Positions 26,105 to 35,300 of a stretch of 64,000 nt of DNA are shown one piece after another. The DNA is from Lysobacter capsici (lineage in GTDB: Bacteria; Pseudomonadota; Gammaproteobacteria; Xanthomonadales; Xanthomonadaceae). The notes below the pieces were generated by a model. That model did no database searches, was not told the DNA's origin, and saw only the letters and a list, made by a program, of their open reading frames with translations. Within the stretch, counting starts at the first letter, position 1. Every line of letters begins with the position of its first letter. The stretch is taken from assembly GCF_018732085.1 (NCBI RefSeq), contig NZ_CP076103.1, positions 6,014,001-6,078,000 on the forward strand. The letters are read 5' to 3'. Both the position numbers and the translations under genes were made by a program.

Positions 26105-27799
26105 ATGAGCAGGTTTACGACAGCAGTATTCACTTCTGCGCCCGCATCCGGCAAAGGCCTGGTGACGGGCGAACCGCGCCAACCCGTCCGGCGCACGTGG
26201 AAGGAGATCCACGGGATCGCGCGCCGCATTGCCGGCTCGCTCGCGTCGGCCGGCGTGAATCCCGGCGACACGGTCGGTCTGCTGATCGGCGAACCCGCCA
26301 GCATTGCGCCGGTGATTCAGGCCGTGTGGATGCGCGGGGCGTCGGTGACGATGCTCCACCAGCCCGGTCCGCGAGCGGACCTCGACGCCTGGGCGGAAGA
26401 CACGTTCGCCGTGCTCGACATGATCGGCGCGAAGGTCGCCGTCGTGGGCGATGTCTTCGCGCGCACGATGCCGCTCTTCGCAGCGCGGGGCACCTGCGTC
26501 ATGTCCGCGGAGACTCTGGCTGAAGGCGTGGCGCTCGAGCCGGTCGATTGTGGCGAGGACGACATCGCGTTTCTGCAGCTCACCTCGGGCTCGACCGGGC
26601 TTCCAAAAGCGGTGGCGATCTCGCATCGCAATCTCCACGAGAACGCGGCGGCGATGGTGAGTTCGTCGAAACTCGATCCGCGCACCGATGTGCTGGTGAG
26701 CTGGCTCCCGCTGTTTCACGACATGGGGATGATCGGCTTCCTCGTTCTGCCGATGCAGGTCGGCGCCGAGGCCGTTTGCGCGGCGCCAGCAGAATTTCTC
26801 CGATCGCCGCGGCTGTGGCCGTCGTTGATATCCCGCTACGGCGGCACGATGACCGCGGGGCCGAATTTCGCGTACGCCCTTCTCGCTCGCTACCTGCGAT
26901 CGGCGCCCGACGGCGCGTTCGACCTTTCCTCGCTGCGGTTCGCCCTCAGCGGAGCCGAGCCCATCGATCATGCGACCGTAGCCGCGGTGCTCGCGTCCGG
27001 CGCCCGATTCGGACTGGATGACAAGGCGTTTGTCGCCGCGTACGGGATGGCGGAAGCCACCCTCGCCATCTCGTTTTCCGAGACCGGCGAAGGCATGCAG
27101 TTCGATGCGGTCGATCAAGCGGCCATCGAACTCGATTCGTATGCCGCGATCAGCACGGACGATGGCGCGCGCCGTCTGGCCAAGCTGGGCAGGCCGGTGC
27201 CCGGCATCGAGATCGTTGTCGGCGATGCGGCGGGCGCCGGCACCAAGGCCCGCACGGTGGGCGAACTCAAGATCCGGGGCGATGCCGTCTCGCGTTACTA
27301 CCTCACTCCGAGCGGGAAGCAATCGCTTCTCGGCGACGGCGGATGGTTCAGCACCGGAGACATCGGCTATGTCACCGAGAGCGGCGATGTCGTCGTCTGC
27401 GGCCGATTGAAGGACATGATCATCGTCGCGGGACGCAACATCTTTCCCGGCGATATCGAGCGCGCGGCCTGCCGGGTCGGCGGCGTGCGCCCGGGAAACG
27501 CCATTGCCGTCGCCCTCGCCGCCGCGGGAATACGCGAAGAATTCGCGGTCGTGGTCGAAGCCATCGACAGCGCCGATCTCGAATCGAGCACCCGCATCAA
27601 GAACGAAGTATCCGACGCGGTCTACGCGGCATTCGGCGTCAGCCCTCGGCTGGTGTCGGTGGTCCCGCCGCGCACGCTGCCGAAAACGCCCTCGGGAAAG
27701 CCCAAGCGCTCGGCCACCATCGGCATCGTCGAAACAGAGCTGGCCATGCTGCATGGCGCGAACAATCAACGGCAACACGAACCGGTCGGCTCACCATGA
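26105..27799 (+). CDS. Fatty acyl-AMP ligase (FAAL)
   Basis: 564-aa adenylate-forming enzyme. It shows the P-loop LQLTSGSTGLPKAVAISHRN, the WLPLFHDMGMIGF motif and YGMAEATLAISFSE, whose YGMAEATLA is characteristic of FAALs rather than acyl-CoA ligases. The hinge and catalytic Lys are GWFSTGDIGY, GRLKDMIIVAGRNIFPGDIE and TPSGKPKRSA. It would adenylate a fatty acid and load it directly on the ACP encoded 74 bp upstream. The ATG at 26105 is chosen because upstream residues lack similarity. Its TGA overlaps the ATG of the dehydrogenase gene (ATGA). Confidence 0.93.
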   Translation: MSRFTTAVFTSAPASGKGLVTGEPRQPVRRTWKEIHGIARRIAGSLASAGVNPGDTVGLLIGEPASIAPVIQAVWMRGASVTMLHQPGPRADLDAWAEDTFAVLDMIGAKVAVVGDVFARTMPLFAARGTCVMSAETLAEGVALEPVDCGEDDIAFLQLTSGSTGLPKAVAISHRNLHENAAAMVSSSKLDPRTDVLVSWLPLFHDMGMIGFLVLPMQVGAEAVCAAPAEFLRSPRLWPSLISRYGGTMTAGPNFAYALLARYLRSAPDGAFDLSSLRFALSGAEPIDHATVAAVLASGARFGLDDKAFVAAYGMAEATLAISFSETGEGMQFDAVDQAAIELDSYAAISTDDGARRLAKLGRPVPGIEIVVGDAAGAGTKARTVGELKIRGDAVSRYYLTPSGKQSLLGDGGWFSTGDIGYVTESGDVVVCGRLKDMIIVAGRNIFPGDIERAACRVGGVRPGNAIAVALAAAGIREEFAVVVEAIDSADLESSTRIKNEVSDAVYAAFGVSPRLVSVVPPRTLPKTPSGKPKRSATIGIVETELAMLHGANNQRQHEPVGSP

Positions 27800-28986
27800 C
27801 CCTGCAAACCGAAACATCGTTTTCCGATATCGCGTCCTTCAACGAGCATCTGGACAAGATCCTGGCCTTGGCGTCGACGCGCCGGATCATCGAGGATGCG
27901 GAAGTCGCCGGCGTGTTTCCCCGCAGCATCATCGAATTGCTGGGCCGGGAGGGCATCTTCGCGGCGAAGTGGCAGGATCGCCCCGTGCCCGCGCTGGAGC
28001 ACACGCTGGCCTTGTCCGAGCGATTCGGCCGACTCGGGGCCGGCGGCATCGCCTCGGGCGTAACGCTGCATGATTCGGCGATCGCGATGCTGCGCCGGTT
28101 CGGTCGTTCCGAACGGTTGCGCGAGGTCGCCGATCAAGCGATCGCCGGCAAGGCGGTGTTGTGCATTTCCGCGACCGAAGCCGGCGCGGGCTCTGACATG
28201 CTCGGGCTCAGTTCGACGGCGGTCCGGGAAGACGGCGGGTTTCGCCTTCGGGGGCACAAGAAGATGGCCTCGCCTTCCCCGGTCGCCGACTACGTCGTGC
28301 TCGCGCTGCGCGGCATCGACGACAGCCACGCAGGCCGCGACGATCTGGCGCTGTTCCTTGCGCCGACCTCGCAGCTTCGCGTCGGCAAGGCCTTCGACAC
28401 CGTCGGCGCCAGAAGCATCAGTACCGCACCGGTGTTCTTCGACACCTGGGTGCCCGCCGAGATGATGATCGCCCGCCCCGGAACCGGCCTGGCCGTGCTC
28501 AGCTGGGCCTTGGCCCAGGAGCGTTTCGCCATGGCGGCGCAGATCCTCGGCGCCTGCCATCTGGCCCTGGGCGTGACCGTCGCGCGGATGAAGCGACGCA
28601 AGTCCTTCGGGGTCGCGCTGTTCGATCATCAGGCATTGCGACTGAGGATCGCGGACTTGCAGGCGCGGGTCGACATGATGCGATTGGCCTTGAACGGCCT
28701 GATCGCCAACGCCGCCGGGTTCAACGTGCGCTCTTGCTCAGCGGCGAAGGTCACCGCGGTTCGCCTCGGGTGCGAAGTGATGTCCGAGTGCATGCATATC
28801 TTCGGCAGTGCGGGCGTGATCGAGATGGAGTCGCCGCTGGGCCGCTGGTGGCGCGACGTGAAGATGGCGCGCATCGGCGGCGGCACCGACGAGATGCTGT
28901 GGGAGATCGTCGCCGCGGGCCTGGAGCCGGACTACGCGAGCTACGATCAACTGGTGCATGAGTGGCAGCCGGAACAGGTTAGCTGA
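27796..28986 (+). CDS. Acyl-CoA/acyl-ACP dehydrogenase
   Basis: 396-aa flavoenzyme of the acyl-CoA dehydrogenase family. It has an N-terminal helical domain, the FAD strand motif CISATEAGAGSDML, the RRKSFGVALFDHQALRLRIA stretch and the C-terminal IGGGTDEMLWEIV. A Gly replaces the MCAD-type catalytic Glu in that last motif, so the base must lie elsewhere, as in long-chain and isovaleryl enzymes. Start and FAAL stop overlap (ATGA). In context it probably desaturates the ACP-bound fatty acyl chain at the alpha-beta position. Its stop overlaps the 3' end of the convergent monooxygenase gene by 8 bp. Confidence 0.9.
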   Translation: MTLQTETSFSDIASFNEHLDKILALASTRRIIEDAEVAGVFPRSIIELLGREGIFAAKWQDRPVPALEHTLALSERFGRLGAGGIASGVTLHDSAIAMLRRFGRSERLREVADQAIAGKAVLCISATEAGAGSDMLGLSSTAVREDGGFRLRGHKKMASPSPVADYVVLALRGIDDSHAGRDDLALFLAPTSQLRVGKAFDTVGARSISTAPVFFDTWVPAEMMIARPGTGLAVLSWALAQERFAMAAQILGACHLALGVTVARMKRRKSFGVALFDHQALRLRIADLQARVDMMRLALNGLIANAAGFNVRSCSAAKVTAVRLGCEVMSECMHIFGSAGVIEMESPLGRWWRDVKMARIGGGTDEMLWEIVAAGLEPDYASYDQLVHEWQPEQVS

Positions 28987-30070
28987 CCGCGACTGCGCTC
29001 CGGCAACGTTGCGCGACCGCCGCTCCGACCCGTTCCGCATCGCGACCGACGAAACCGAGCAGTGCCGAGCCACGGTTGCGCATTCGGTACAGGCCGACGA
29101 AATGCAGTCCGGACGCGCCGATGCCCGCGTCGTGCTCCGGCGCTCCGTCGGCGCCGAGCAGTTCGGCGCCCAGCCAGGACCAGTCGTTGCGGTATCCGGT
29201 GGCCCACAGCACGGTCGATGCGTCGATCCGCTTGCCGTCGGCGGTGACGAGCTGCGCGTGCGCGACATCGACGACCCGCTTGGCGAAGCCGACGCTTCGA
29301 GCGAGCTCGTCGATCTTCGTGCCGACGACCGGGTCGGGCATCGCGAGTCGTCGCGCGAGCGGCGTGTTCGTCGGCAGACGCAGAATTCCGCAGTTGGACA
29401 ACCACCAGAATGCATCGCGCCCCAGTATCCGCTGCGGCAACCGCGGCTGTTTGCGGCCTGCGCAGACCACGACCTCGTGACTGGCCGACAGCTCGGCCGC
29501 GATCTGCAGACCCGAGTTCGCCGATCCCACGACAGCGACCTTGCCCGCGGGGATCTGATCGGGATTTCGGTAAGCGTGCGAATGCAGCTGAGTGACGGAC
29601 GATGCGAGCCGCCGGGAAAACTCGGGAATGATCGGGGTCTGGAATGCGCCGACCGCGGCGATGACCTGGCGCGCGGTGATGCTTGCGCCCGGCGTGGTCA
29701 CGGTGAAGACGCCGTCGGAACGTCGCACCGACACCACACGCTGGCCCAGATGAATCGGCAGCTCGAACCTCGCCGCGTAGGTCCGGAAGTAATGCGGCAC
29801 TTCGTCCTTCGCGGGGTATCGATCCGGATCGCCGGGGAACGGTAGCCCGGGCAGGCCGCAGTACCGCGCCGAGGTAAACAGCTTCAACGAATCCCAGCGA
29901 TTGATCCAGGAAACGCCCAGTTCGGTCGCGGCGTCGAGAACGACGAAATCCACGCCCGCGTGCTTGAGCGCATGACCGACGGCGAGGCCGGCCTGGCCCG
30001 CACCGATCACGACGACGTCGATGTCGCGCGGAAGTTCGCTGTCGCCGGAAGATAGGTTCGAACTTGACAT
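28979..30070 (-). CDS. Flavin-containing monooxygenase
   Basis: 363-aa FAD/NADPH enzyme. The FAD site is DVVVIGAGQAGLAVGHALK, the FMO-type stretch NRWDSLKLFTSARYCGLPGL follows, and the NADPH site is KVAVVGSANSGLQIAAEL with a GSANSG variant of the usual GxGxSG. STVLWATGYRNDWSW is the C-terminal FAD contact typical of YUC/trimethylamine-type monooxygenases. It lies 97 bp after the NRPS gene on the same strand, with GTGGAG before the ATG at 30070. It likely oxidises the NRPS product, at sulfur, nitrogen or the ring; which is unknown. Confidence 0.9.
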   Translation of the reverse strand: MSSSNLSSGDSELPRDIDVVVIGAGQAGLAVGHALKHAGVDFVVLDAATELGVSWINRWDSLKLFTSARYCGLPGLPFPGDPDRYPAKDEVPHYFRTYAARFELPIHLGQRVVSVRRSDGVFTVTTPGASITARQVIAAVGAFQTPIIPEFSRRLASSVTQLHSHAYRNPDQIPAGKVAVVGSANSGLQIAAELSASHEVVVCAGRKQPRLPQRILGRDAFWWLSNCGILRLPTNTPLARRLAMPDPVVGTKIDELARSVGFAKRVVDVAHAQLVTADGKRIDASTVLWATGYRNDWSWLGAELLGADGAPEHDAGIGASGLHFVGLYRMRNRGSALLGFVGRDAERVGAAVAQRCRSAVAVS

Positions 30071-30167
30071 GGTCACTCCACGGCACCCGCACGGACAGGC
30101 ATTGGCGCGCATGGCGCTGGCGCGAATAAGCGAAGCTGCGAGGGCAAGCCGCAACGGCGTACGCAGG

Positions 30168-33100
30168 TCATCGACCGAGCTCCCGAAGTGCGGCCACAAC
30201 CTCGGCGAGGTGCTGCGAACTGAATAGACTATGGTGCGTGCCCGCGACCGCACGCGTGGCCACCGTGCCACGGGTGCGCGAAGACCAACCCCAATCGCCC
30301 ATGGCTTCGTGCGGATGCGCCGCGTACTCGCTGACCCGCCCGTCGCGCGCCCGGATCAAAACGACATCCGCGGCCACGACGGATGGCCGATACCTGCGGC
30401 ACGCATTCACGACCTGCGCGAACACCGGATAGACATGATGGAGTTCGGCGGCGAGCAGGTCGGCGCCGGCCGTGTCTTCGCGAAACCAGTCTTGCATTGT
30501 CGCGTCGTCGACCGGGCCGGGCGGCGGATCCGTCGGCGCGGGAGCGTCGAGCACGATCAACTGCGCCACCTTTTCTCCCGCCGCTTCGAGTTGCGCGGCC
30601 ATCTCGAGCGCGATCACCGCGCCCGACGACCATCCCAGGATCGTGTACGGGCCTGGCGTCGCGTCGCGCACAGCGGCCACATAGCCTTGCGCCAGCGCTT
30701 CCACGGTGCCGGGCAGCGGCTCGCTCGCCGCGAGGCCGAAACAGGCGCGGTCGAGGTCGCGCGCCAGATCGCGATAGGCCGCGACCGATCCACCGGCCGG
30801 ATGCACCATGAACAGCGCCGGCCCGGTTCCGGCGTGCAGCGGCACCAGGGCGTTGGAAAGCCGCTGTCCGCTCATGAGGCTGGCCAGACGCGCGACGGTG
30901 CGCGACTCGAGCAGCCCACCGAGCGAAACGTTGAGCCGGGTTCTCGAACGCAGCGCGGCGACCGCGCGCAACGCGGTGAACGAGTGCCCGCCCAGATTGA
31001 AGAAATCGTCTTCGACGCCGATGGTTTCGACGCCCAGCACGTCCTTCCATACTGCGACGATCGTGCGCTCCAGCTCGGTGCGCGGCGCGACATAGTCCGC
31101 GCCGACATCGGCGGTGGTTTCCGCGAGCGCGACAAGCGCGCCACGGTCGAGCTTGCCGTTGGCCGTGACGGGCAGACTCGCGACGACCGTGATCTGTCCC
31201 GGGATCAGATAACTCGGCAGCCGGTCCACCAGGCCCGCGCGGAGGGATTCGCCGTCGCCGGGGCTCGAACCCTCGTGGAGAACGACGAACGCGCGCAGTT
31301 GCTTGTGCTTGGCCTCGCCGGCCACGACGACGACGGCTTCCTTGACCCGCGGATCGGCGGCCAGCACGTGCTCGACCTCGCCGGGCTCGACCCGGTGCCC
31401 CTGGATCTTGCATTGCGCGTCGATGCGCCCGATCAGCTCGATGTTGCCGTCGGGCAGCAGGCGGCCGAGATCGCCGGTGCGATAGATGCGCTCGCCCGTG
31501 GCGAGGTGGGTCACGAACGCCGCCGAGGTTTTTTCCGGATCGCCCCAGTAGCCTTGCGCCAGGCCGACGCCGCCGATATGCAGTTGCCCGGTCGTCCACG
31601 TCGGCGTCTCATTGCCCTGTTCGTCGAGGACGTACCAGGGTTGATTCGCCATCGGCCGTCCGTAGGGGATGCTGCGCCAGCGTGGATCGACCGCATCGAT
31701 GGGGTACCAGATCGACCAGATCGACGCCTCCGTCGCGCCGCCGAGGCTGATCACCTTCGCGTTCGGCGCGATCGCCTTGATGTCCTCGGGCAGGCTGAGC
31801 GGAATCCAGTCGCCCGACAGCATCACGATGCGCAGCGCGGGCAGCTGCACGCCTTCGGCGCGCGCGACATCGACCAGCAGCTGCATCAGCGCAGGCGCCG
31901 AATTCCACACCGTGACCTGTCGTTCGACCATCGTCGCCAGCCAGGCATGCGGGCTGTGGTCGGCGGGATCGGGCAGCACCAACGTCGCGCCCGCCAACGC
32001 CGAACCGAAGATGTCGTAGACCGACAGGTCGAACGAGAGCGACGACACCCCAAACACCACGTCCTGCGCGGCGATGCCGAATTGGCTGTTGACGTCGAGC
32101 ATCGTGTTGATCGGCCCACGGTGATCGAGTGCGACGCCCTTGGGCTGCCCGGTCGAGCCCGAGGTGTAGATGACGTAAGCCAGCGCGGACGGGTCGAGGC
32201 CGGTCGGCAAATCCACGCTTGCGCAGGCCGCGCTCGCAGCCGCCGCGACATCGCCGCGGACCTGGACGACGGGCACGCCCTCGCGTTCGCTCCCGTCGGC
32301 GCCGACGATGACCGCCGCGCCGATGTCGCTCACCAGTTGATCGATCCGCCGCTGCGGCCACGCCGGATCGATCGGCACGTACGCCGCGCCCGCGAGCAGC
32401 GTCGCGTAGACCGCGATCATCTGGGCCACGCCCTTGGCAAGCACGATCGCGACGCGATCGCCGGGGCCAACGCCGTTGGCGCACAGCACCTTCGCCAACG
32501 ATTCGGCGGCCGCGGCCAGTTCGCCGTAGCTCAGCGAGTCGTCGCCGCACACGACGGCCGCATGCCTGGGCGCGACGCAAGCGCCGACCTTCAGGCCATC
32601 GGACAACCGGCCCTCGTGCAGTGGCCGCGTGGGGCCGGTGTTCACCGGTGGCGCCGAACCGCGCAGGGCCACGAGCGTCGTCGTCGCGGTCCACGCCTGC
32701 GGATCGTCGGCCAAGGTTCGTATCAGCGCTTCATGGGCGTCGCACAGGGCATCGATGAAACCCGCGGGGAAGGCGGCTTCCACGACATCCCAGACGATCT
32801 CGACACGGCCGCCGCGAAGCGCGAAGAACTGGTGATCGAGCAACACCTGCGGCGTGGCGAGCTTGCTGTAGCCGAATTCCTCCTGCGGCCCACCCGCCAA
32901 ACCGGAGGAGACGACGAACGGACACGCGGCCCGGCCCTGCGAATGATGGCGGGCATTTAAGGCCTCGAGCACATCGACGCCCGACCAATCGGTGCGTCCC
33001 AGATCGCCGATGATCGTCGACTGCAGGCGGCGGGCTCGTTCTTGCAGGCAGGCCGTTCCGCGCCAATCGAATTCGAGCGGATAGATCGCGCCGAGATTGC

Positions 33101-34031
33101 CCAGTACCGACTCGGCGCCCGGAATCCGCCTGAGCAACCGGCGCGTGATCATCTGGTTGAGAATGAAATGTCGCGACCCGCTGAAACGCGCGACGATCTC
33201 GCCGTACACCGCGAGCAGCGCGGTCACCGGGCTCATGCCATGCAGGCCGACGCCCGCCGTGAAGGCGCTCCACGTCGCCGCGTCGACCACCAGACGGCGC
33301 CGGTTCAAACCCGGGTTTCCGTGCAGGCGCGCGATCGGCAGGTCGGGCGGCGCGGGCAGCGTGGCTACGCGATCGGCCCAATAGGCGCGCGCGCGATCGG
33401 CGGCCTCGTGCCGCTGCGTCAAGGCGAGCGAAACCTCCTCGATCCCGATGTGGTCCGCGGGCAGTTCGATATCCGGTGTCGCGTAGTACTGCTCGATCTC
33501 GGAAAGCAGGCGAAGCCCAGAGAACTGATCGAGAAACAGGTTGCTGAAGTTGACGTGCAGCCGGACCTCGCCGTCGCCGTATCGCGTCAGCTGGAAGTCG
33601 AGCCACGGCCAGCGATCCATGGGAAGCGGCTGATTCGACATCCTGTATCGAATCTGCATCAATCCCGCGGTCGTTCCCAGGTCTGAGAGCCCGCGCAAGT
33701 CCCAGACCTGCACGCGCGGCGGCCTCACCTCGTCGACCCGCCGCAGTCGCAGATCCGGCGTCACCGCGACGATGTTGCGTCGATGGCGTTCGATCACCCG
33801 AGCGACCGCGCGAGCGAATCGATCGATGTCGAGACCGGGACGTTCCACCTCGAAATATAGGTGCGGATGCAACGCATATTCCATGCCGTCGCAGGCGCTG
33901 ACGACCAGAAGGCGTTGCATGTCCGTAAGTGGGAAATCGGCGTGGCCGGGCCTGGCATCCGGCACTGAGGTGGCCCCGTCGTTCGAGGGCGCACTCACCT
34001 GTAGAACAGCACAATAGTCCTTTTCGTGCAT
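30168..34031 (-). CDS. One-module NRPS: cyclisation-adenylation-carrier-thioesterase
   Basis: 1287-aa synthetase. Residues about 30-450 form a heterocyclisation-type condensation domain (FPLTDMQRLL, RYRMSNQPLPMD). Its core DxxxxDxxS reads S163-NLFL-D168-QF-S171, so the first Asp is replaced. Residues about 490-1000 are the adenylation domain (YVIYTSGSTGQPKG, SFDLSVYDIFG, RIYRTGDLGRLLPDG, NGKLDRG); pocket residues read as D-L-Y-N-M-S-L-I-W, the cysteine code of pyochelin and yersiniabactin synthetases. Carrier-protein Ser1017 lies in NLGGHSFTALRA. The C-terminal thioesterase has GWSSG (Ser1135), a probable Asp1162 and His1266/1267. A clear promoter and GAAGGAG precede the ATG. Predicted role: join a fatty acyl group to Cys, cyclise to a thiazoline and release it. 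Confidence 0.94.
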   Translation of the reverse strand: MHEKDYCAVLQVSAPSNDGATSVPDARPGHADFPLTDMQRLLVVSACDGMEYALHPHLYFEVERPGLDIDRFARAVARVIERHRRNIVAVTPDLRLRRVDEVRPPRVQVWDLRGLSDLGTTAGLMQIRYRMSNQPLPMDRWPWLDFQLTRYGDGEVRLHVNFSNLFLDQFSGLRLLSEIEQYYATPDIELPADHIGIEEVSLALTQRHEAADRARAYWADRVATLPAPPDLPIARLHGNPGLNRRRLVVDAATWSAFTAGVGLHGMSPVTALLAVYGEIVARFSGSRHFILNQMITRRLLRRIPGAESVLGNLGAIYPLEFDWRGTACLQERARRLQSTIIGDLGRTDWSGVDVLEALNARHHSQGRAACPFVVSSGLAGGPQEEFGYSKLATPQVLLDHQFFALRGGRVEIVWDVVEAAFPAGFIDALCDAHEALIRTLADDPQAWTATTTLVALRGSAPPVNTGPTRPLHEGRLSDGLKVGACVAPRHAAVVCGDDSLSYGELAAAAESLAKVLCANGVGPGDRVAIVLAKGVAQMIAVYATLLAGAAYVPIDPAWPQRRIDQLVSDIGAAVIVGADGSEREGVPVVQVRGDVAAAASAACASVDLPTGLDPSALAYVIYTSGSTGQPKGVALDHRGPINTMLDVNSQFGIAAQDVVFGVSSLSFDLSVYDIFGSALAGATLVLPDPADHSPHAWLATMVERQVTVWNSAPALMQLLVDVARAEGVQLPALRIVMLSGDWIPLSLPEDIKAIAPNAKVISLGGATEASIWSIWYPIDAVDPRWRSIPYGRPMANQPWYVLDEQGNETPTWTTGQLHIGGVGLAQGYWGDPEKTSAAFVTHLATGERIYRTGDLGRLLPDGNIELIGRIDAQCKIQGHRVEPGEVEHVLAADPRVKEAVVVVAGEAKHKQLRAFVVLHEGSSPGDGESLRAGLVDRLPSYLIPGQITVVASLPVTANGKLDRGALVALAETTADVGADYVAPRTELERTIVAVWKDVLGVETIGVEDDFFNLGGHSFTALRAVAALRSRTRLNVSLGGLLESRTVARLASLMSGQRLSNALVPLHAGTGPALFMVHPAGGSVAAYRDLARDLDRACFGLAASEPLPGTVEALAQGYVAAVRDATPGPYTILGWSSGAVIALEMAAQLEAAGEKVAQLIVLDAPAPTDPPPGPVDDATMQDWFREDTAGADLLAAELHHVYPVFAQVVNACRRYRPSVVAADVVLIRARDGRVSEYAAHPHEAMGDWGWSSRTRGTVATRAVAGTHHSLFSSQHLAEVVAALRELGR

Positions 34032-34050
34032 GTGTCACTCCTTCGCCAGG

Positions 34051-34079
34051 ACACTACATCCGCGCCTGTATGGAGTCAA
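34051..34079 (-). promoter_or_regulatory. Sigma-70-like promoter of the NRPS gene
   Basis: On the minus strand, TTGACT (34074-34079) and TAGTGT (34051-34056) are 17 bp apart, directly upstream of the GAAGGAG ribosome-binding site and the NRPS ATG. The -35 matches the consensus at five of six positions; the -10 is moderate. The remaining gap up to 34394 shows no gene. Confidence 0.55.
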
Positions 34080-34394
34080 TCAGCCACACAGGGATTTCGA
34101 AAACCCCTTCACTGTTCCACGCAAAATGGGTTCGCAGTGGAGCGGCGCTTACTTGCGGTTCTTCGCGGGGCCGTAGACCCCGGCGGCTTCGCGAGCCGTT
34201 GCGCGCGGCTTGGTCACTCGACGGCGCGAGGTTCGATCCGCCCCGGCCGGTTGCCGACCTGCCGCTGTGCGACGAGCGCGATCAGAACAATGGCGTTCGC
34301 GTTTCCATCCGGATCGACACTTCGCCGACGCCACGCGATCCATTCGGGCAGACGCGACGAATCGGCGTTGCCGCGACGCAAATTCCGGACCGAA

Positions 34395-35300
34395 TCACCC
34401 GCCGGCGCGTACGCCGTCGCCGAGAAAAAACGCCGTCGTTGCAGCGAAGACCCGCTGCGGATCTTCCAACTGCGGAAAATGGCCGACATCGTCCAGCACC
34501 ACGACATCCGCGCGCGCAACGAGTTGCCGATAGCGTTCGGCCATATGCAGTCCGCTGACGGGATCGACTGCGCCGCAGATCAGGCGCAAAGGCGTATCGG
34601 CCGTCTGCAACGCGCCGACCCAGCGCGCACGTTCGCGTCGGCGCTCGGCCATGTAGCCGAGCAGCGACGGCACCGCACGAAGGCCTTGTTCGTGCTGCAA
34701 CAAGGCCCAGTATTCGTCGATCGCCGTCTCGCCGATCTGCCGCGTCGGCGAGAACAAAGCCTTGAGACTGCGCGCGAAACCGCGACGGCTCATCAGTCCG
34801 ACCAGCCCAGGGCCGAGCGGCGAAGCGAGCAATTGCTGGATCAACCGCGCGCGATGGGTTTCGGGAAACAGTCCGCCGTTGAGAAGGCACAGACGAAGAA
34901 TGCGCAGCGCGGCGTGCGTTGAACCCTGGCGGTTTCGAGCCAGCAGCTCTTGCGCGACGGTATCGCCATAATCGTGAGCGAGTACGAATGCCGCGTCCCA
35001 GCCGTGATACCGCGCGACCGCTTCGGCCAGATCCGCCTGCTCGTGCACACGGTAGCGATGGCCGCGCGGTTTGGCGGAAAAGCCCAGGCCCAGCAAGTCG
35101 AATGCGAGCACCTCGAAGCGCGCAGTCAGCATCGGCCACATCGGCGCCCAATCGAAGCTGCTGGTCGGGAAGCCATGGATCAGCAACAGTCGCGGTCCCG
35201 CTCCGGCGCGACGGCAGTAGATGCGTTGGCCGCGCACGGTGATGAACTCGCCGGCGTCCCGCCAGGCGCGCAGTGCGGGAAAGCGATCGATCGCGCTCAT
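34395..35300 (-). CDS. Alpha/beta hydrolase (epoxide hydrolase/haloalkane dehalogenase-like)
   Basis: 301-aa hydrolase. The oxyanion-hole motif is LLLIHGFPTSSFDWAPMW. The nucleophile elbow reads LAHDYGDTVAQ, with Asp in the nucleophile place as in epoxide hydrolases and haloalkane dehalogenases, not Ser as in esterases. CGAVDPVSG carries the acid region, and DDVGHFPQLEDP the catalytic His. The ATG at 35300 was taken because the frame upstream to 35546 lacks similarity. It lies 363 bp before the NRPS gene on the same strand, so it may belong to the cluster, for example opening an epoxide or trimming the product, but this is uncertain. Confidence 0.88.
   Translation of the reverse strand: MSAIDRFPALRAWRDAGEFITVRGQRIYCRRAGAGPRLLLIHGFPTSSFDWAPMWPMLTARFEVLAFDLLGLGFSAKPRGHRYRVHEQADLAEAVARYHGWDAAFVLAHDYGDTVAQELLARNRQGSTHAALRILRLCLLNGGLFPETHRARLIQQLLASPLGPGLVGLMSRRGFARSLKALFSPTRQIGETAIDEYWALLQHEQGLRAVPSLLGYMAERRRERARWVGALQTADTPLRLICGAVDPVSGLHMAERYRQLVARADVVVLDDVGHFPQLEDPQRVFAATTAFFLGDGVRAGG

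Noticed and set aside
30231..32960. 909-aa open frame on the + strand
   Set aside because: Antisense to the NRPS; repetitive Arg/Asp/His composition, no domains.
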